DNA of 64,000 bases, taken from the NCBI GenBank assembly GCA_002803225.1, contig NXFV01001417.1:1-64000 (forward strand), given 5' to 3'. The notes beneath the pieces were generated by a model. That model did not search any database, was not told where the DNA came from, and was given only the letters and a program-made list of their open reading frames with translations. This DNA is from Gamarada debralockiae. Lineage: Eukaryota; Ascomycota; Leotiomycetes; Helotiales; Hyphodiscaceae. Positions 1 through 11,353 of the stretch are shown here, one piece after another. Position 1 is the first letter of the stretch; each line of letters begins with the position of its first letter. Both the position numbers and the translations under genes were made by a program.

Positions 1-320
1 TGGACGCGCTGGTACATTAGGCTCCCGTATAAACGCGTGAGTCACGCGTGAGTCACGCGTAGTCAGGCGACAAATCGCCAGACTGTCACACAATGCAAGC
101 CTAGCTCCTCGTGGACGAGTAGCCTTAGAAGGGGGATAGTTGTAACAAGAGCCTAGCCCTTGAAAGTGTACGGGCGATTGTACAGGCGATTTCACATAGC
201 AACTATTACTTGAGCTAGGCTCAATATATTTGTATAGTCAGGAACAGTCAGCGATTAGTTAGTAGTTAGTTAGTATACAGTCAGTTGCAGAGTCAGCAAC
301 AGTACAGCTAGTATGTGAAG
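1..320 (+). repeat. Dispersed repeat end, LTR-like
   Basis: The window opens inside repetitive-looking DNA. An 11-bp unit (acgcgtgagtc) is repeated about three times at 33-63. The stretch after it has many short tagttag/cagtcag repeats around 240-310, a texture I associate with LTR retroelement ends in ascomycetes. The first 90 bases are recognisably similar to the reverse complement of 61860-61975: both share ggacgcg, then taggctccc, and a distal tcgccag..ctgtca block. The left boundary lies outside the window and no terminal repeat pair was found, so the class is unproven. Confidence 0.5.
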
Positions 321-1011
321 CTAGGAGTCTAGAGTAAAGGATAAGTAAGGCCTATTGCCTCTACTTTGGGAAGGCAAGCTTAAGTTGATATTACACGAGC
401 GCACTAGTACTACGGAACCTCTTTTCAATACAATCACTATTGTCTCCCTCCCCTTATTGCTACTTCTCTGATATACTGTAATCCCTCCTGCTGCCCTCCA
501 GCTACTAGTAGCTGTTACACTAACAAAGGCAACAACGAAAGATCTGTTTACATTAGTAAAAAGGGGAGACAATAGAGTTTTAATAAGACATAAATACACA
601 AAGGGCCGAGGCTTACTATAAGAGAGACTATAGTAAGAGCTTAAAAGAAGCAACTTGTGACTAAACATTATATTTTCCCGAAGGAAGTACATTTAAAGAA
701 GTATTTAAGAGACGTCCAAGTAATTCTAAGTACATTGTTATATACTAATGTCTTGTTAAGAGAGAAGGAAAGAAATACTTCACAAAGCCTTTACCTACCT
801 AATAGTATATATTTAAAGAGGTCGATCTCTATATAGTAAAGTTAATTAATATAATAAAGCTAGTTTAAGAGGAAGTAATATTGAAGTTATAAAAAGAAAA
901 AGGGAAGGAGAGAAGGAATTAAAGACAAGGAGTATATTTAAAGGTCAAGAGGTTAATTTAAAGTAAAGGAGTATATTTGAAGGTCGAATTAAGGATAAAG
1001 AGTATATTTAA

Positions 1012-1089
1012 GAAGTATATTCGAGGAGTATATTTAAGGAGTATATTTAAGGAGTATATTCGAGGAGTATATTCAAGGAGTATATTCAA
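1012..1089. repeat. 13-bp minisatellite, six units
   Basis: Six consecutive 13-base units of the form ggagtatattYRa start at 1012, 1025, 1038, 1051, 1064 and 1077. Variation between units is almost confined to the last three bases (taa, cga, caa), that is C/T and A/G changes as expected from RIP-type mutation. Isolated units also occur at about 929-1000. Confidence 0.85.
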
Positions 1090-1100
1090 GAATTAAAAAG

Positions 1101-1310
1101 GTTAAAGAGTTCGATTCGAAGTAAAGACAAAACTATATATATAATTAACTTAAAGTTAACTTAAGAAGAATAAAGGAAGAAGAGAAGTTCTTATTTAAAA
1201 GTCAAAGTTAAATTAAGGACAAGGAGTATAATCGAGGGTCGAAAAGATTAAAGTATTCGATTTAAAGTAAAAACAAAACTATATATATAGTTAACTTAAA
1301 GTTAACCTAA
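1101..1310 (+). repeat. Duplicated 64-bp segment (1101-1164 and 1247-1310)
   Basis: The segment containing aaaactatatatat and ttaacttaaagttaac occurs twice in direct orientation about 146 bp apart. The copies differ at roughly eight positions, most of them transitions (G/A, C/T). Confidence 0.75.
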
Positions 1311-1600
1311 AGAGAAAGGAAAGAGAAGAAACTCCTTAGCGCTATCAATTATAAAAGAGACGAGAAGGCATTATAAATCGATAAAAAAAACCTTAAATAA
1401 TATTAAATTATTTATATAGTAAGAGGAAGTATAACTTTTAAGGAAATAGGCCATAAGATTAAAGGCTAAAGTAAAGAGATTAAAACCTATATTAAAGATC
1501 TATTAATAATAACAATAGAAAGGAGATACTCAATTAAGCTAAACTAAAATCGAATTAAGGGCAAAAGGAAGGAAAACGAAATTATTGATAAAGTTAAAGT

Positions 1601-1680
1601 TAATTAAAAGTTATTAAAGTTAATTAAAGGTTATTAAAGTTAATTAAAGGTTATTAAAGTTAATTAAAGATTATTAAAGT
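1601..1680 (+). repeat. 20-bp tandem repeat, four units
   Basis: Four abutting 20-base units (taattaaaggttattaaagt) begin at 1601, 1621, 1641 and 1661. Two are identical and two carry a single A/G change. Confidence 0.9.
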
Positions 1681-2420
1681 TATTAAAAAGTTAAAGGAGT
1701 AAGGCTCTTCTTTTATAGAAATTAAGAACAATTATAAAAGAATAAGTAAGCCAATTAAGACTTACCTAAATTAAAGCTTTATTTGCCTTATTTAAATTTA
1801 TTTAAAGGTAATAATATCGACGAGATTAATATCGTTAAGGGACGATCACGTAAATAAAAATAATTATTTTAATATATATAAAGAGTTAATCGCAAATCGC
1901 GATATTAGTAAAAAAATTTATTAAAAGGTATATATATTTAAATAAAAAGTTTTTAAAAAATAAACTCTTAACTAATATAGCTAAATAAGTTTCCTTTAGC
2001 GTATTATCTATATCGTACGTAAGTAAAATCTAATTATCTTTAAGCTATAGGTTTGATATAATGAATTTATTTATAGTATATAATCTAAGGTCTATTAACT
2101 AATAAAGATAAACAAAGGGCAGTTAATTATAAATACTCTTACAAATTAATTTAATACTTAAATAAAGTACTTAGCTAACTTAAATTAAAATCTAAGTATT
2201 AAGATATTTTTTTGGCCTCTTTTTGCCTTTAACTAACGTTCTGTGCTAGTAAATAAAATAATTGATTAATTAGCTAGCTAGTCTCTTTAGTAAATATAGG
2301 AATCGCTTAGCGCTAGCTAAGGTTGAGGTCACGTGTGAATACTAAAGTAATTATTATTAATAGTACTCTGTATTTAAAGAGTAACATATAAAGATTAAGT
2401 TCGATTAATTAATACATATT

Positions 2421-3352
2421 GAAATCAAGTAATAATAATTGTAGAATAGTAATAAAAATTGCATATTGTCAATACATATTGTCACGAGAACACCGTAGGG
2501 TTCATAGCGGGGTAACGCAGGCTATGCGTTGTGCTACACAGTGCCGAATATCCATAGAATTCCGCTGTCATTACCACTCATTGAAACTTCAAATGAGACT
2601 TTCGGGTTTGCCCGAAGCCATTTGTTTAACCTTGATCTTAATGACGCGGCGAAGAATGAGTTTGTTGCTGAGTGATGACGTCCAAGCGGCAAGCACGGTT
2701 GCATCAAGAGTTGTAGCGCGATGCTTCTTGTTCTGGGAATTTTGGGTTAAATAAACATCAAGATAGCTTCCACGAGTAGCGTGCCATGTCAGCTTTTCAA
2801 GTTCGTATCATTGGAAGGATGAATACCTGGGGCCTTCAGTGTAAGAAAGACAAATGTATTCATCACGTGACATAACCGCATTCAACGAAGCTCCCTTATC
2901 TCACTGTATATGATTTAGGAAAGTTTGATCTCAATCATCGAGACTTTCGGCTGAGGCCTGTTTGATATTGCGTTGAGAAAGAAAAATCTCTTCAAAGTTT
3001 TGTTGCACGTCTGAAAAAAGTGCCGGGAGGCCTCTCAATTCTTCCCGGGATCTAAAACACTCACCGACTTTGCGCTGCCCAATCGTAGCCACCCGAATTT
3101 GCTGCCCAGTAATTTCGGTTTTTTCTGCACCTCTGCACCAATGAAGTTACTCTGATACCTTTCTGCACCTCCGTCGAAAATTTCAGGGACACGTGATCAG
3201 AATCTCTGCTATGAGTGGCCCCTGAAGGAAGCCCACAGTTCATGTCGTTACGAGTAGTCCGAAAAGTGCACTGATATGCTTGGCTGAAATCAGTAGATTT
3301 TATGTGATTCTCTTACGTTAACCCTCTCTGGACATGAAAACGCCAGATTGCC
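2421..3352. other. Intergenic, no gene supported
   Basis: Base composition returns to normal at about 2480. Short open frames here (up to 111 codons) show no family resemblance. A TCACGTGA palindrome lies at about 2863 and another CACGTG near 3190. The 3' part is presumably the promoter of the acetyltransferase at 3353. Confidence 0.5.
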
Positions 3353-4126
3353 ATGAAAGAGAAGTTCAGAAAGTCCCCTTTAGCTGCCCAGCACCCCAAA
3401 GTCTCTTTCGCCCCTTTTGTTCTTCTCACGGACAACCTCATTATCGTTCCTACACCAATTGCGATATCCCTCCCAGCCTACCGCGCTCTATACAGCAGCG
3501 TTCATGCCAATCCTGCCTTCTGTCAAATGGGGTTTGGTCATCACTTCCCTGCAAGGACATGGAGCGATGATGAAACACGCGATGTGATTCAGACCCGAGA
3601 TGTTGGAAGGTCCTGGAAGGAGAGAGGGCTAGGCGATTTTGCCGTTGGTCTGCGCGTGAGAGAATCTCGAGAGGATGCTCCAAGAGATGATTTGGGGAGG
3701 GTATTGAGTGGTCAGGGTGGGGGGATACGCATCATTGATGGGGATGACTATGACAGACTCATCGGAACTGATGATCGATTCTTGCACGCTATTGAATGGA
3801 TAGGCTATGCCGGTGTCCGTGACGCCACGACCACATCTATGCCTGAGCGGGTTCCTGGAGACCCTGAGTTGCCGCCGTGGCAGGAGATGGTGGAATTGCG
3901 GTATGGAGTCGCTCCAGAATATTGGGGAAATGGTATCGCAAGGGGAGCTGCTGAGGCGATCATGCAGTGGGCGGTTAGTGAGAGAGATGCCAAGAGGTTT
4001 ATTGCGGAGACGGAGAGAGAAAATGTAAGGAGTGGAAGGGTTCTAGAGAAGATGGGGTTTAAATTGAGTGGAACAGATTATTGGAAGGAACCTAGTGAGT
4101 TGGAATGGGAAAGAATTGTGAGTTGA
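3353..4126 (+). CDS. GNAT-family N-acetyltransferase
   Basis: Single-exon protein of 257 aa, probably a cytosolic acetyl-CoA-dependent N-acetyltransferase of the RimJ/RimL type; the substrate cannot be told. The N-terminal part carries the usual opening of this subgroup, a beta-strand with LIIVPTPIAISLPAY. The C-terminal half holds the acetyl-CoA binding motif A: VELRYGVAPEYWGNGIA (about residues 180-196), where Q/R-x-x-G-x-G/A appears as YWGNGIARGA. It is followed by the family ending ENVRSGRVLEKMGFKLSG (about 224-241), where the Asn-x-x-Ser/Gly-x-x-x-x-E-K-x-G-F pattern is typical. The ATG at 3353 is the first in frame and leaves a complete domain. A longer acidic loop (about residues 88-135) separates the two halves. 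No intron is needed. Confidence 0.85.
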   Translation: MKEKFRKSPLAAQHPKVSFAPFVLLTDNLIIVPTPIAISLPAYRALYSSVHANPAFCQMGFGHHFPARTWSDDETRDVIQTRDVGRSWKERGLGDFAVGLRVRESREDAPRDDLGRVLSGQGGGIRIIDGDDYDRLIGTDDRFLHAIEWIGYAGVRDATTTSMPERVPGDPELPPWQEMVELRYGVAPEYWGNGIARGAAEAIMQWAVSERDAKRFIAETERENVRSGRVLEKMGFKLSGTDYWKEPSELEWERIVS

Positions 4127-6100
4127 TCGCTCATAGGTTCAAGAGCGCGGCCTAGAAATGGAATTTAGCTGCTAAGCCAGACATCATGCTCGGCAAGATC
4201 GCCTCTGTTGTAGGATATTTCAAACTGTGCTGTGTCTGCTTGCATCTCAATGCATCCTCACTGAGACGAGAGGTTAGTCTCCAGACATAGCGGGAAAAGG
4301 AGATCAGTTTGTAGTTCAAGCAACGCTACTCCTTTTTCCAACACGGGCACGTACGCCAAATCCATCAGTCATTTCCTTTCGCTCTCTCTCATCTTAGACG
4401 ATTTTCGATGAGATCCTGGTGAGCTTCCACCGCTAACACCATTATCAGCAGGAAGCCTCTCTTTCTGAGTTTTGGAACCTCCCGCAATCATTTTATTGCC
4501 GTCGCAGTCAATCAGAGGCCAGCTCTCTGGCTTCTTTCTGTGAAGTATGACTTTATTAAGCTCTGATAAAAGGCACGGCCACCTTCTAAAGATCCCCACT
4601 ATACGCATCTAAAATTCTTAGCACAGTCACAAAAGAACCAAGCATAAGAAGTGGTCAAAAGCCCGAGTCGAAGCCCCATTAGCACAGTGCCACACAATCA
4701 ACTTCTCTTCTCGAAAAATCGGGCTTACTAACTCTCATACCATGATTTACCTTCCAGCGAGCCTCTTCCAAGTCATGGTCCCAAGAGTTTTCGTCCGCAA
4801 AATATGGCAAGTTGGCGGACATAGCTTCCCTACCTCCACCAAGTTATAAACCTAAATTCGTCTCTTGTCGTCAGGGGGTGCGGGTGGGGATTGGTATGGA
4901 GTTAGGCCTGTCTTTAGCCACCCAGATCTCTTAAGTCTGATAACAGCTCTGTAGGTTGCTTTTTTTATCCTACTTCTGCCAGAAGGACGAAGCTTCGATT
5001 TTCAACGAGTGAACAAATTTGTGGTGGGGGAACTTTGCCTTAGTAATTAACCTTTAGCACAGTACTGAAGAAGGAATGTCTCCATTCATACGGCTTATAT
5101 TCAGTCCGCCATGACGGAGTATATGAGCATGCTGTGTGTCATGTTGGCTAGACGAAACTGAAGTGTGCAATTGCTGAGGAGTTGCCATGTAGGATGAAGG
5201 AATAGTATCTCTCTTTTTTAGGTGGACGGAGAGATCTACACTTACCAAGATGTGCTCTAGCATGTGGAAACACATTGTATGAAGAGCAAGTTCTCGGCGA
5301 TTATCGATGAGATATTTGCATAATTCTTTGTAGCGAGGGCAGGGTACAACAGCAAAATCATCTGGTTCTGAGCACGAGTCCGAGTATTTACCACGGCTGG
5401 GAAAGAACTACTATCAGCGACACTGAACTTCAGGGATCCATATCCTCATCCCCATCCTTTCCGTTCTCACTCACATCCTTCTTCTCTTCTTTTCCCCTTC
5501 TTCGGATTGGGGATGGGATTCTACAACTTTTAGAATTCTTTTTACCAGCCTACGTCTCTGTAGTTCTGGTCAACGAGCTGCACACTCTGCTGGTGATACT
5601 TGAAAGGGTAATGCTAACAACAAGCATTAAAAATCAACGAAATTATTATTTCAATCCATATAGGGCATATCGCCGTCTGTTTTTTAATCGATATTGGGTA
5701 CCCACGGTCTTGGGCCCCATTTTGGCAAGTTCGCCTTCGTTCCTGCGGAGGTTAGCATGCACTCAACGGTAGACAGGCTGTAAAGATCAAAAGGTTGCAC
5801 AAACTTCCTCACAAAACATCTCACTGATCAATGCTGTGGATATCGACAAACCAGTGGATGTGAATGGGAAAGAAGGGAGTGACGAAATAGTTAGTAGGCC
5901 TAGGTCTTAAGACCGGAGGGGGATTCGAATTGCCGTTATATTCTAGTGAATTTCATCGGCCTTCTTCCAAAGACTCCTCTTCAAAGTCATTACGGACTCG
6001 GTCGATTGTGGCAGAACTCCTACAGGAAAGTGCCACCTAGAGGTTGGAATCCCTGAACCTTGTTCAGGGGATAATTCAGACCGCCAAAAAGCCGAGGTAT
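4127..6100. other. Intergenic, no gene supported
   Basis: About 2 kb with only short open frames and no recognisable domain. Composition is unremarkable. A pyrimidine-rich stretch lies near 5460-5510. Confidence 0.45.
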
Positions 6101-7560
6101 ATCAGTTCAACCTCGCTGTTGACTCTCTTTGATGAAACTTACAGCTTGCCGCATCTAAAATAAGCAATCGTTAGTATTATTGGACAAGGTCCAACATATC
6201 ATGAAGGTGCCTGCTTACCAAAACCTCAATAATGCTACTGTATCAGCATAGGAATCAAGAGGCAATATTCTACTTCGAGGAATGCTCACAGCTTCGGCAA
6301 AGTTCCATCCCGAAAATAAACTTCCTTGTTCTTGAGAACAGTAACATTCTTTGCAATTCTCATCATCAACGCATACATCCTGTAGTCAGCTCACAATAGT
6401 AGAACGAATAGCATCAAACTGAGGCAAAATTCGTGAAGTGTGGTGCTTGCAACAGTGAATCCAGATGCTCTTCTGTTGGCAACTGTCAACTTGGCTGCAT
6501 TCCACTCCAGTAACGGTTCAAGGTGCTCGAATGATATTTCACATGCTGCTTTATCGTAGATCTCATCCATGTGTTTAGTCCCGTGCAAGTACCCACCCTC
6601 CAAGCTCCCCCGCCTGAGGAAGACCGGTCTTGTAGTCCGCACCAACACTTACGAGCATGAAGTCCACATCTTTGGCACACCGCAGCAACAGGGCCATTGA
6701 TTTCAGACGGGCTTTGGATGTTCCGGCAATAAAGGGACCTCGTGGGACGAATCTTTCATAGACTGTTATCTTGCCCTGACGGTCCTTCCTGTCAGCTTGC
6801 TGATATTGTTTGGGGTCAATATCGGTATATTCTTTTGCGAGTAAGGCATCCCACCTGCAAATAATTTATACGTTTCTCTGTTGTGAGAGAAGTTTGGGAG
6901 AAGTCTCCACGGCCAAAGATGTGCGTTCTAGAAATACTGTATTGCGAGCTTTAAACTTGCTTCTAAACCTTTCCACATGACATCACCTCTGTACTTCTAG
7001 TTTGTTAGATAGTTCATTCTCCGTTTGAGATTATCATTCGCTCACGGCATCCCAGTATCCTTCTCTCTGATCTCCCAAAGGGTACAAAGCCAAATACCTC
7101 GGCAACTTGTCCTGCTTCCATTTTGGTATTGCAAAAAGTGGATGAGTTGGTATGTGAGCCAGCGAATGCTCCTTGCAACCTTCTTGGAGAGGCGCGTGGG
7201 CCTCTAAGAACTTCAATTCGGCTGTCGTGAAATCTACACACAATTGCCATCAGCCATTACCTAGAAATGAGATTCAGCCAAATGCTAACTCACTGAAGAA
7301 GCGTCCTCTTTGATACCATTGCAAGTTGTCAGCTGCTGTCTTTTCGGCGTCAGAGGCGTTAGGACGCTCTTTAGTGGAACGATGCCGTGCACGGCAGGGT
7401 GGCGAAGGTAGGATAAGCCTGCGTGATCATTGATCATAACCAGCGAAGCATTGCGGCCAAGCGCCAGAATCAACAAAGTAATGTCACCAGTCAAGCAAGC
7501 CCTGCAAGCGAACAAAAAGAAAACTGTGCTAAATGAAAAAGGACACAAAGAAGAAAGGAA
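6100..7560 (-). CDS. Unidentified spliced gene or gene remnant
   Basis: I do not recognise this protein, but several minus-strand blocks read like exons joined by canonical splice signals. One runs from about 7215 to 7050 (DFTTAELKFLEAHAPLQEGC, later RYLALYPLGDQREGYWDA) and ends at a GTGAGC donor. A second follows a ttgcag acceptor near 6855 (WDALLAKEYTDIDPKQYQQ, then VYERFVPRGPFIAGTSKARL and AKDVDFML) and ends at GTAAGT near 6652. A third lies around 6570-6450 (MDEIYDKAACEISFEHLEPL, LEWNAAKLTVANRRASGFTV). More coding-like text occurs upstream at 7510-7300 and downstream near 6330-6230 (SLFSGWNFAEAVSIPRSR). I could not join them into one clean frame, so it may be decayed. It lies tail-side of the GH115 gene on the same strand. 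Coordinates are approximate. Confidence 0.35.
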
Positions 7561-7631
7561 CTCATAGTGATGGAAGAAGCATTGATTAATGAAGGATTCA
7601 ACTATTATATCTTTTAGGCGATGGCATCCTC

Positions 7632-10600
7632 CTAAATAGCACTACTAACCTCAACCCCCAACGCATTAGTTCCATCATAACTTCCAACCTTATCAATACC
7701 AGCCCTAAAGCTCTCCGGTGGCCCCAAATAACTCTGTCTTACACCTCCCAAATCAACCACAATCTTCTGGAAGATCACACCCGGCTCCACAGCCCAAATC
7801 TTCAGTGTATGCGCTCCCGTCGTCTGCAAATTATGCGTCGTCGTTGTGCTATTTCCGGAACTGACACCCCAGACTCCGTCACTGACTGCACCGTTCCATC
7901 CATCTGGCATGTTCAGCTCCGAGGTCACGTTCGCTACGAATTGGATTGTTTGCGGTGCTTCGTCATCGAATGCGATGGCATATTTGAGGGGCCTGTATTG
8001 ACCAAACCCTCCACCGTTTTGATTTAGCGAGGGCGAGAGGAAGAGTGTTACGTTTGCCACCGAGGTGTTGGTGAATGTGTAGACGTCGTATTCTAAGACG
8101 GGTCCTGTTCCAGCGGGCTGGCTGTCTGCGAGCACAGGCATCATCGTCACTCCCGACAACGTCCTTCCGTGTCCTGGAAGGACTATGTATGAGACTCCAT
8201 TTACCTCATTGGTGCTGGATGTGTGCTCAGCTTCAATTGCAAGATGCTTGTCACTCTCGACGAAGCCGGTGAAAGACGATGGGATGGCGACGTTTTTGAC
8301 TGGCACTTGCACCGTGGGTGATGGGTAGTTGCCCCACGTATTGTTGGCGCAGGATGATATAACATTGATGTTTACAGTTGTGCTATTGGGGGCAGGAGGC
8401 GCCTTTGACCAGTCGACCGAAACGTAGACTCGAGTGTCGACTCCGTTACCGCCGGTTGTTCCTGATGAAGGGGCTGTGATCACGTAAGGGGCAGTCGAGT
8501 TGAGACTCCATTGACATTCCGCGGTGCCGCGAGCGAAAATGTCGATCCACCGGGTCTTCGGTCCATAAGGATCCATTGGTGGGAGGACGAGCGTGTCACC
8601 GGAGTTGGCATGATAGCTGTCATCTCCCGACACCGTCGCGTTGGATGCTTCAACGCCAACGCCGATATTCCCTGCCAAGGAAGTCTCAAGTGATTGGACG
8701 TAAGATAGTGGAGGAAGGATATTGCGCATGGGCTGTTGCCAGTAGTTGATCTCATAGCCCAAATGAGTTTCTACTTTCTTTAGCATTGCCTATCCCACTG
8801 AATTCGGAAAACTCACGATCCAACATGTGGTTCCACTTCCCACCCAACAAATCATGATACCGCTGCGTAAGCACATGATCCTCATTAAAAAGGTCCAACA
8901 CACTTTGCGCAATCGTATTCGCTGAATTTCTCTTTTGCACGCTGTTATGCAGATTCTTCGCCGCCGCAATATAGATCTGATTAACCACCTGTCCACCAAG
9001 CACAGGCTGTAGGACCATCTCATAGAAAGAGGGTTGCATAGCTGCGTCCAGCTTGTTGTAGATAGCTTGAGCGTCAGTTGCAAGGGCGGCCCATTGAGCC
9101 AACACGGCGTCCGCTTCGTTGTAGTTGATTACGCTGTAGATTGTTGGGTCAATGAGCTCGTACTTTCGGCGCGCGGCGTACATTCCATATCGGTCGACGA
9201 CGGAAGAAAGGTCATCCGCGACGGCAGAGCCGAATTCGCGGGTTGCCCAGAGGTTGAGCCAGGTCGGTACGCTGTCGTAGCCCCATTGAGGAGTATTGTA
9301 GGCCATGTCCATAAAGTGATTGATTGGAATCTCCAATGGCTTCAAATCTCCTACATTGACAATCCAGATCCGATCTGCTTGACGTGCGTATGTGAGTTGC
9401 ATCTAGAAACTATCAGGGTCCACTTTCAAGACGGTGTTCGCTGCACTTACCTGCTCAACAGTCTTCTCCAACTGAATGGTATTAATCCACTTATAATCCC
9501 TCGGAGCTCCCACATAATCGAAATGATAATAGACACCCGAGCCACCCGATCTCGACGTTTCATTATACAAAGGCAACCTCCTGGTATTCCCCCAATTATC
9601 ATCCGCCCACAACAACGTAATATCATCCGGGACAGTCATGCCCGTCTCATAATACCCTTGCACCTCCTTATACAAACACCACATCTGAGGGATATCCGTG
9701 ATATTCGTGCCGTTGAATACCTCCTCCAAAAGCAGCCTCTGCTCCGCAACAACATTATTCAACACCGTAATAGCTTCTGGTACAGTCAATAGGATGGCTG
9801 TGTCTCCAGATCCTCTCATCGCCATGGTAAACAGGGAATTGGCGCCATAAGGCTTAGCTCGCTGAGCCCCATACCTGAAGAATGGGATTAGGGAGGCGTT
9901 GTTGGTGTCGTATTCCCACTGGCCGTTTCCGCCGTATTTGGACCCGAATGTGCCCCATTCGTTGGAGGCGCGCATCATGGGTTCTAAGATCCATCTTCTG
10001 TCAATACCGACCTACTTAATGATGAGTTCGAAAATTGAAACTTACCGGTGTGGCTCGTTCCCATAACGATCCCATAAGCATCGGCAAGCGGCTGATTCTC
10101 CACATCATCAACATCAAACATGCTCGCCCACTCCGCCGGCCACAAGTAATTAGCCCTGAGCCTGAGCAAGAGCTCAAATACATTCGAGTAGAAGTAGTGA
10201 TTAAACCCCGGTCCGTATTTTCCAGGTTGGTAATTCACACTGCATCCCAAGTCAGCCTCTCAGCCTCCATTACCCCAAGTTTCGCTCTCGAGAAGGGGGA
10301 CCTTACTTTATCCAATTTGTCAACCCCGGTTGCTCATCATTAATAAAGATCCCCCTATACTTAACACTCGGACTCCCCTGGACCTTCTTCTCGCCTAACG
10401 CCCAGATTCCACTCGCCTTCCTCACAGCAACATCCGCAAACCACCACCAAGGGGACACACCAATCTGCTCACTGACATCATAGAGCCCAAAAATTGTTCC
10501 CCTCAAATCGGCTCCTGCGATAACAAGCGCTTTGTCGACGCCAGGGAGAGGGGAGGTGACGACTTCCGAGATGAAAGCCTCCCATTGTCCTTCAATGGCC

Positions 10601-11353
10601 GAGACGTCGAGCTTTCCAGAGGAGATGAGCTGGGTGATTACGTCTGATTTTCCGATTGTGCCGGCGATTATTACGGTGCTGGCTTTGGAGTCGTTGATTA
10701 GAGTTGGTCCGGTGAAGTTTTGTGTTGGTCCCACGGTGTACTTTCGAACATCAGCAAACGTCTATCCCTGTCCCCACAATCTGTACATCTTCTCACACCA
10801 ATTTCCAGGGGCGGGGCAAACTTACGTTAATAAAACTCGTAACAGGATTGAAGGAATAATAAACCGTCGTCGCACTATTCCCCGTACTCGTAACATTATG
10901 CCCATCACTCCCCGGTGGCTTTGTACCACTCTGCCCCTTCCCGTCCTGTCCGCCCCATCCCCATCCGCCACTGTGTCCACCCGAAGGGAAACCCTCGCCT
11001 CCTTCGCCTGGTCCGCCACCTTGAGGTCCGCTTGACACGTCTCTTTTCTCCTCTACGGCCAAAATATTTGACGATGAAAGGTCGCGCTTCCCAGGTCCAG
11101 CAGCCATCCAATTCCCCAACGTCAAATTCCTTCCTACAACCTTCCCCACATCGCCTGCCAAGTCCTCCGCTGCTCTTAGGACGCCCCACCAATCATTCGC
11201 ACTCACCAAAATCTGACCATTGATGCCGCTGCCTGCTAATTGCAACAAACCGTTCCCAGGGGAGAGGGTTACTGTTGCGTTTTGTCCCAACGCATTCACA
11301 CCCTTCAATACAGATGCTAGAAGAGGAACGAGATGTGACAACGAGAACTTCAT
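7632..11353 (-). CDS. GH115 xylan alpha-1,2-glucuronidase, secreted
   Basis: Predicted to remove (4-O-methyl)glucuronic acid side chains from xylan outside the cell. Six exons: 11353-10826, 10761-10307, 10239-10046, 9983-9451, 9402-8817 and 8770-7632, all GT-AG, giving 1,144 aa, the usual GH115 size. An N-terminal signal peptide (residues 1-22) is followed by the GH115 N-domain. Family landmarks follow: VSPWWWFADVAV, YRGIFINDEQPGLTNW, NHYFYSNVFELLLRLRANYL, WADDNWGNTRRLP, and MLDQTHLGYEINYWQQPMRN spanning the exon 5/6 junction. The C-terminal part matches the accessory domain (HTLKIWAVEPGVIFQKIVVD). The choice of the exon 6 acceptor rests on restoring MLDQTHLGY. Odd feature: exon 1 carries a Gly/Ser-rich segment, about residues 84-160, inside the N-domain, with two Lys-Arg-Asp sites that could be Kex2 targets. 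Many Asn-x-Ser/Thr sites fit secretion. Confidence 0.95.

Larger units (their letters stand above)
690..2420. repeat. AT-rich, RIP-like degenerate repeat block
   Basis: About 1.7 kb of very AT-rich sequence, dense in TA dinucleotides, with stops in all frames and no recognisable coding. It contains several tandem and duplicated segments listed separately. This composition is what RIP (C-to-T mutation of duplicated DNA in Pezizomycotina) leaves behind, so it is most likely an old mutated transposon. No reverse transcriptase or transposase motif is legible. Confidence 0.7.

Noticed and set aside
9034..9792. 252-codon plus-strand open frame
   Set aside because: Lies antisense to GH115 exons 4 and 5 and crosses their intron. 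No family resemblance.
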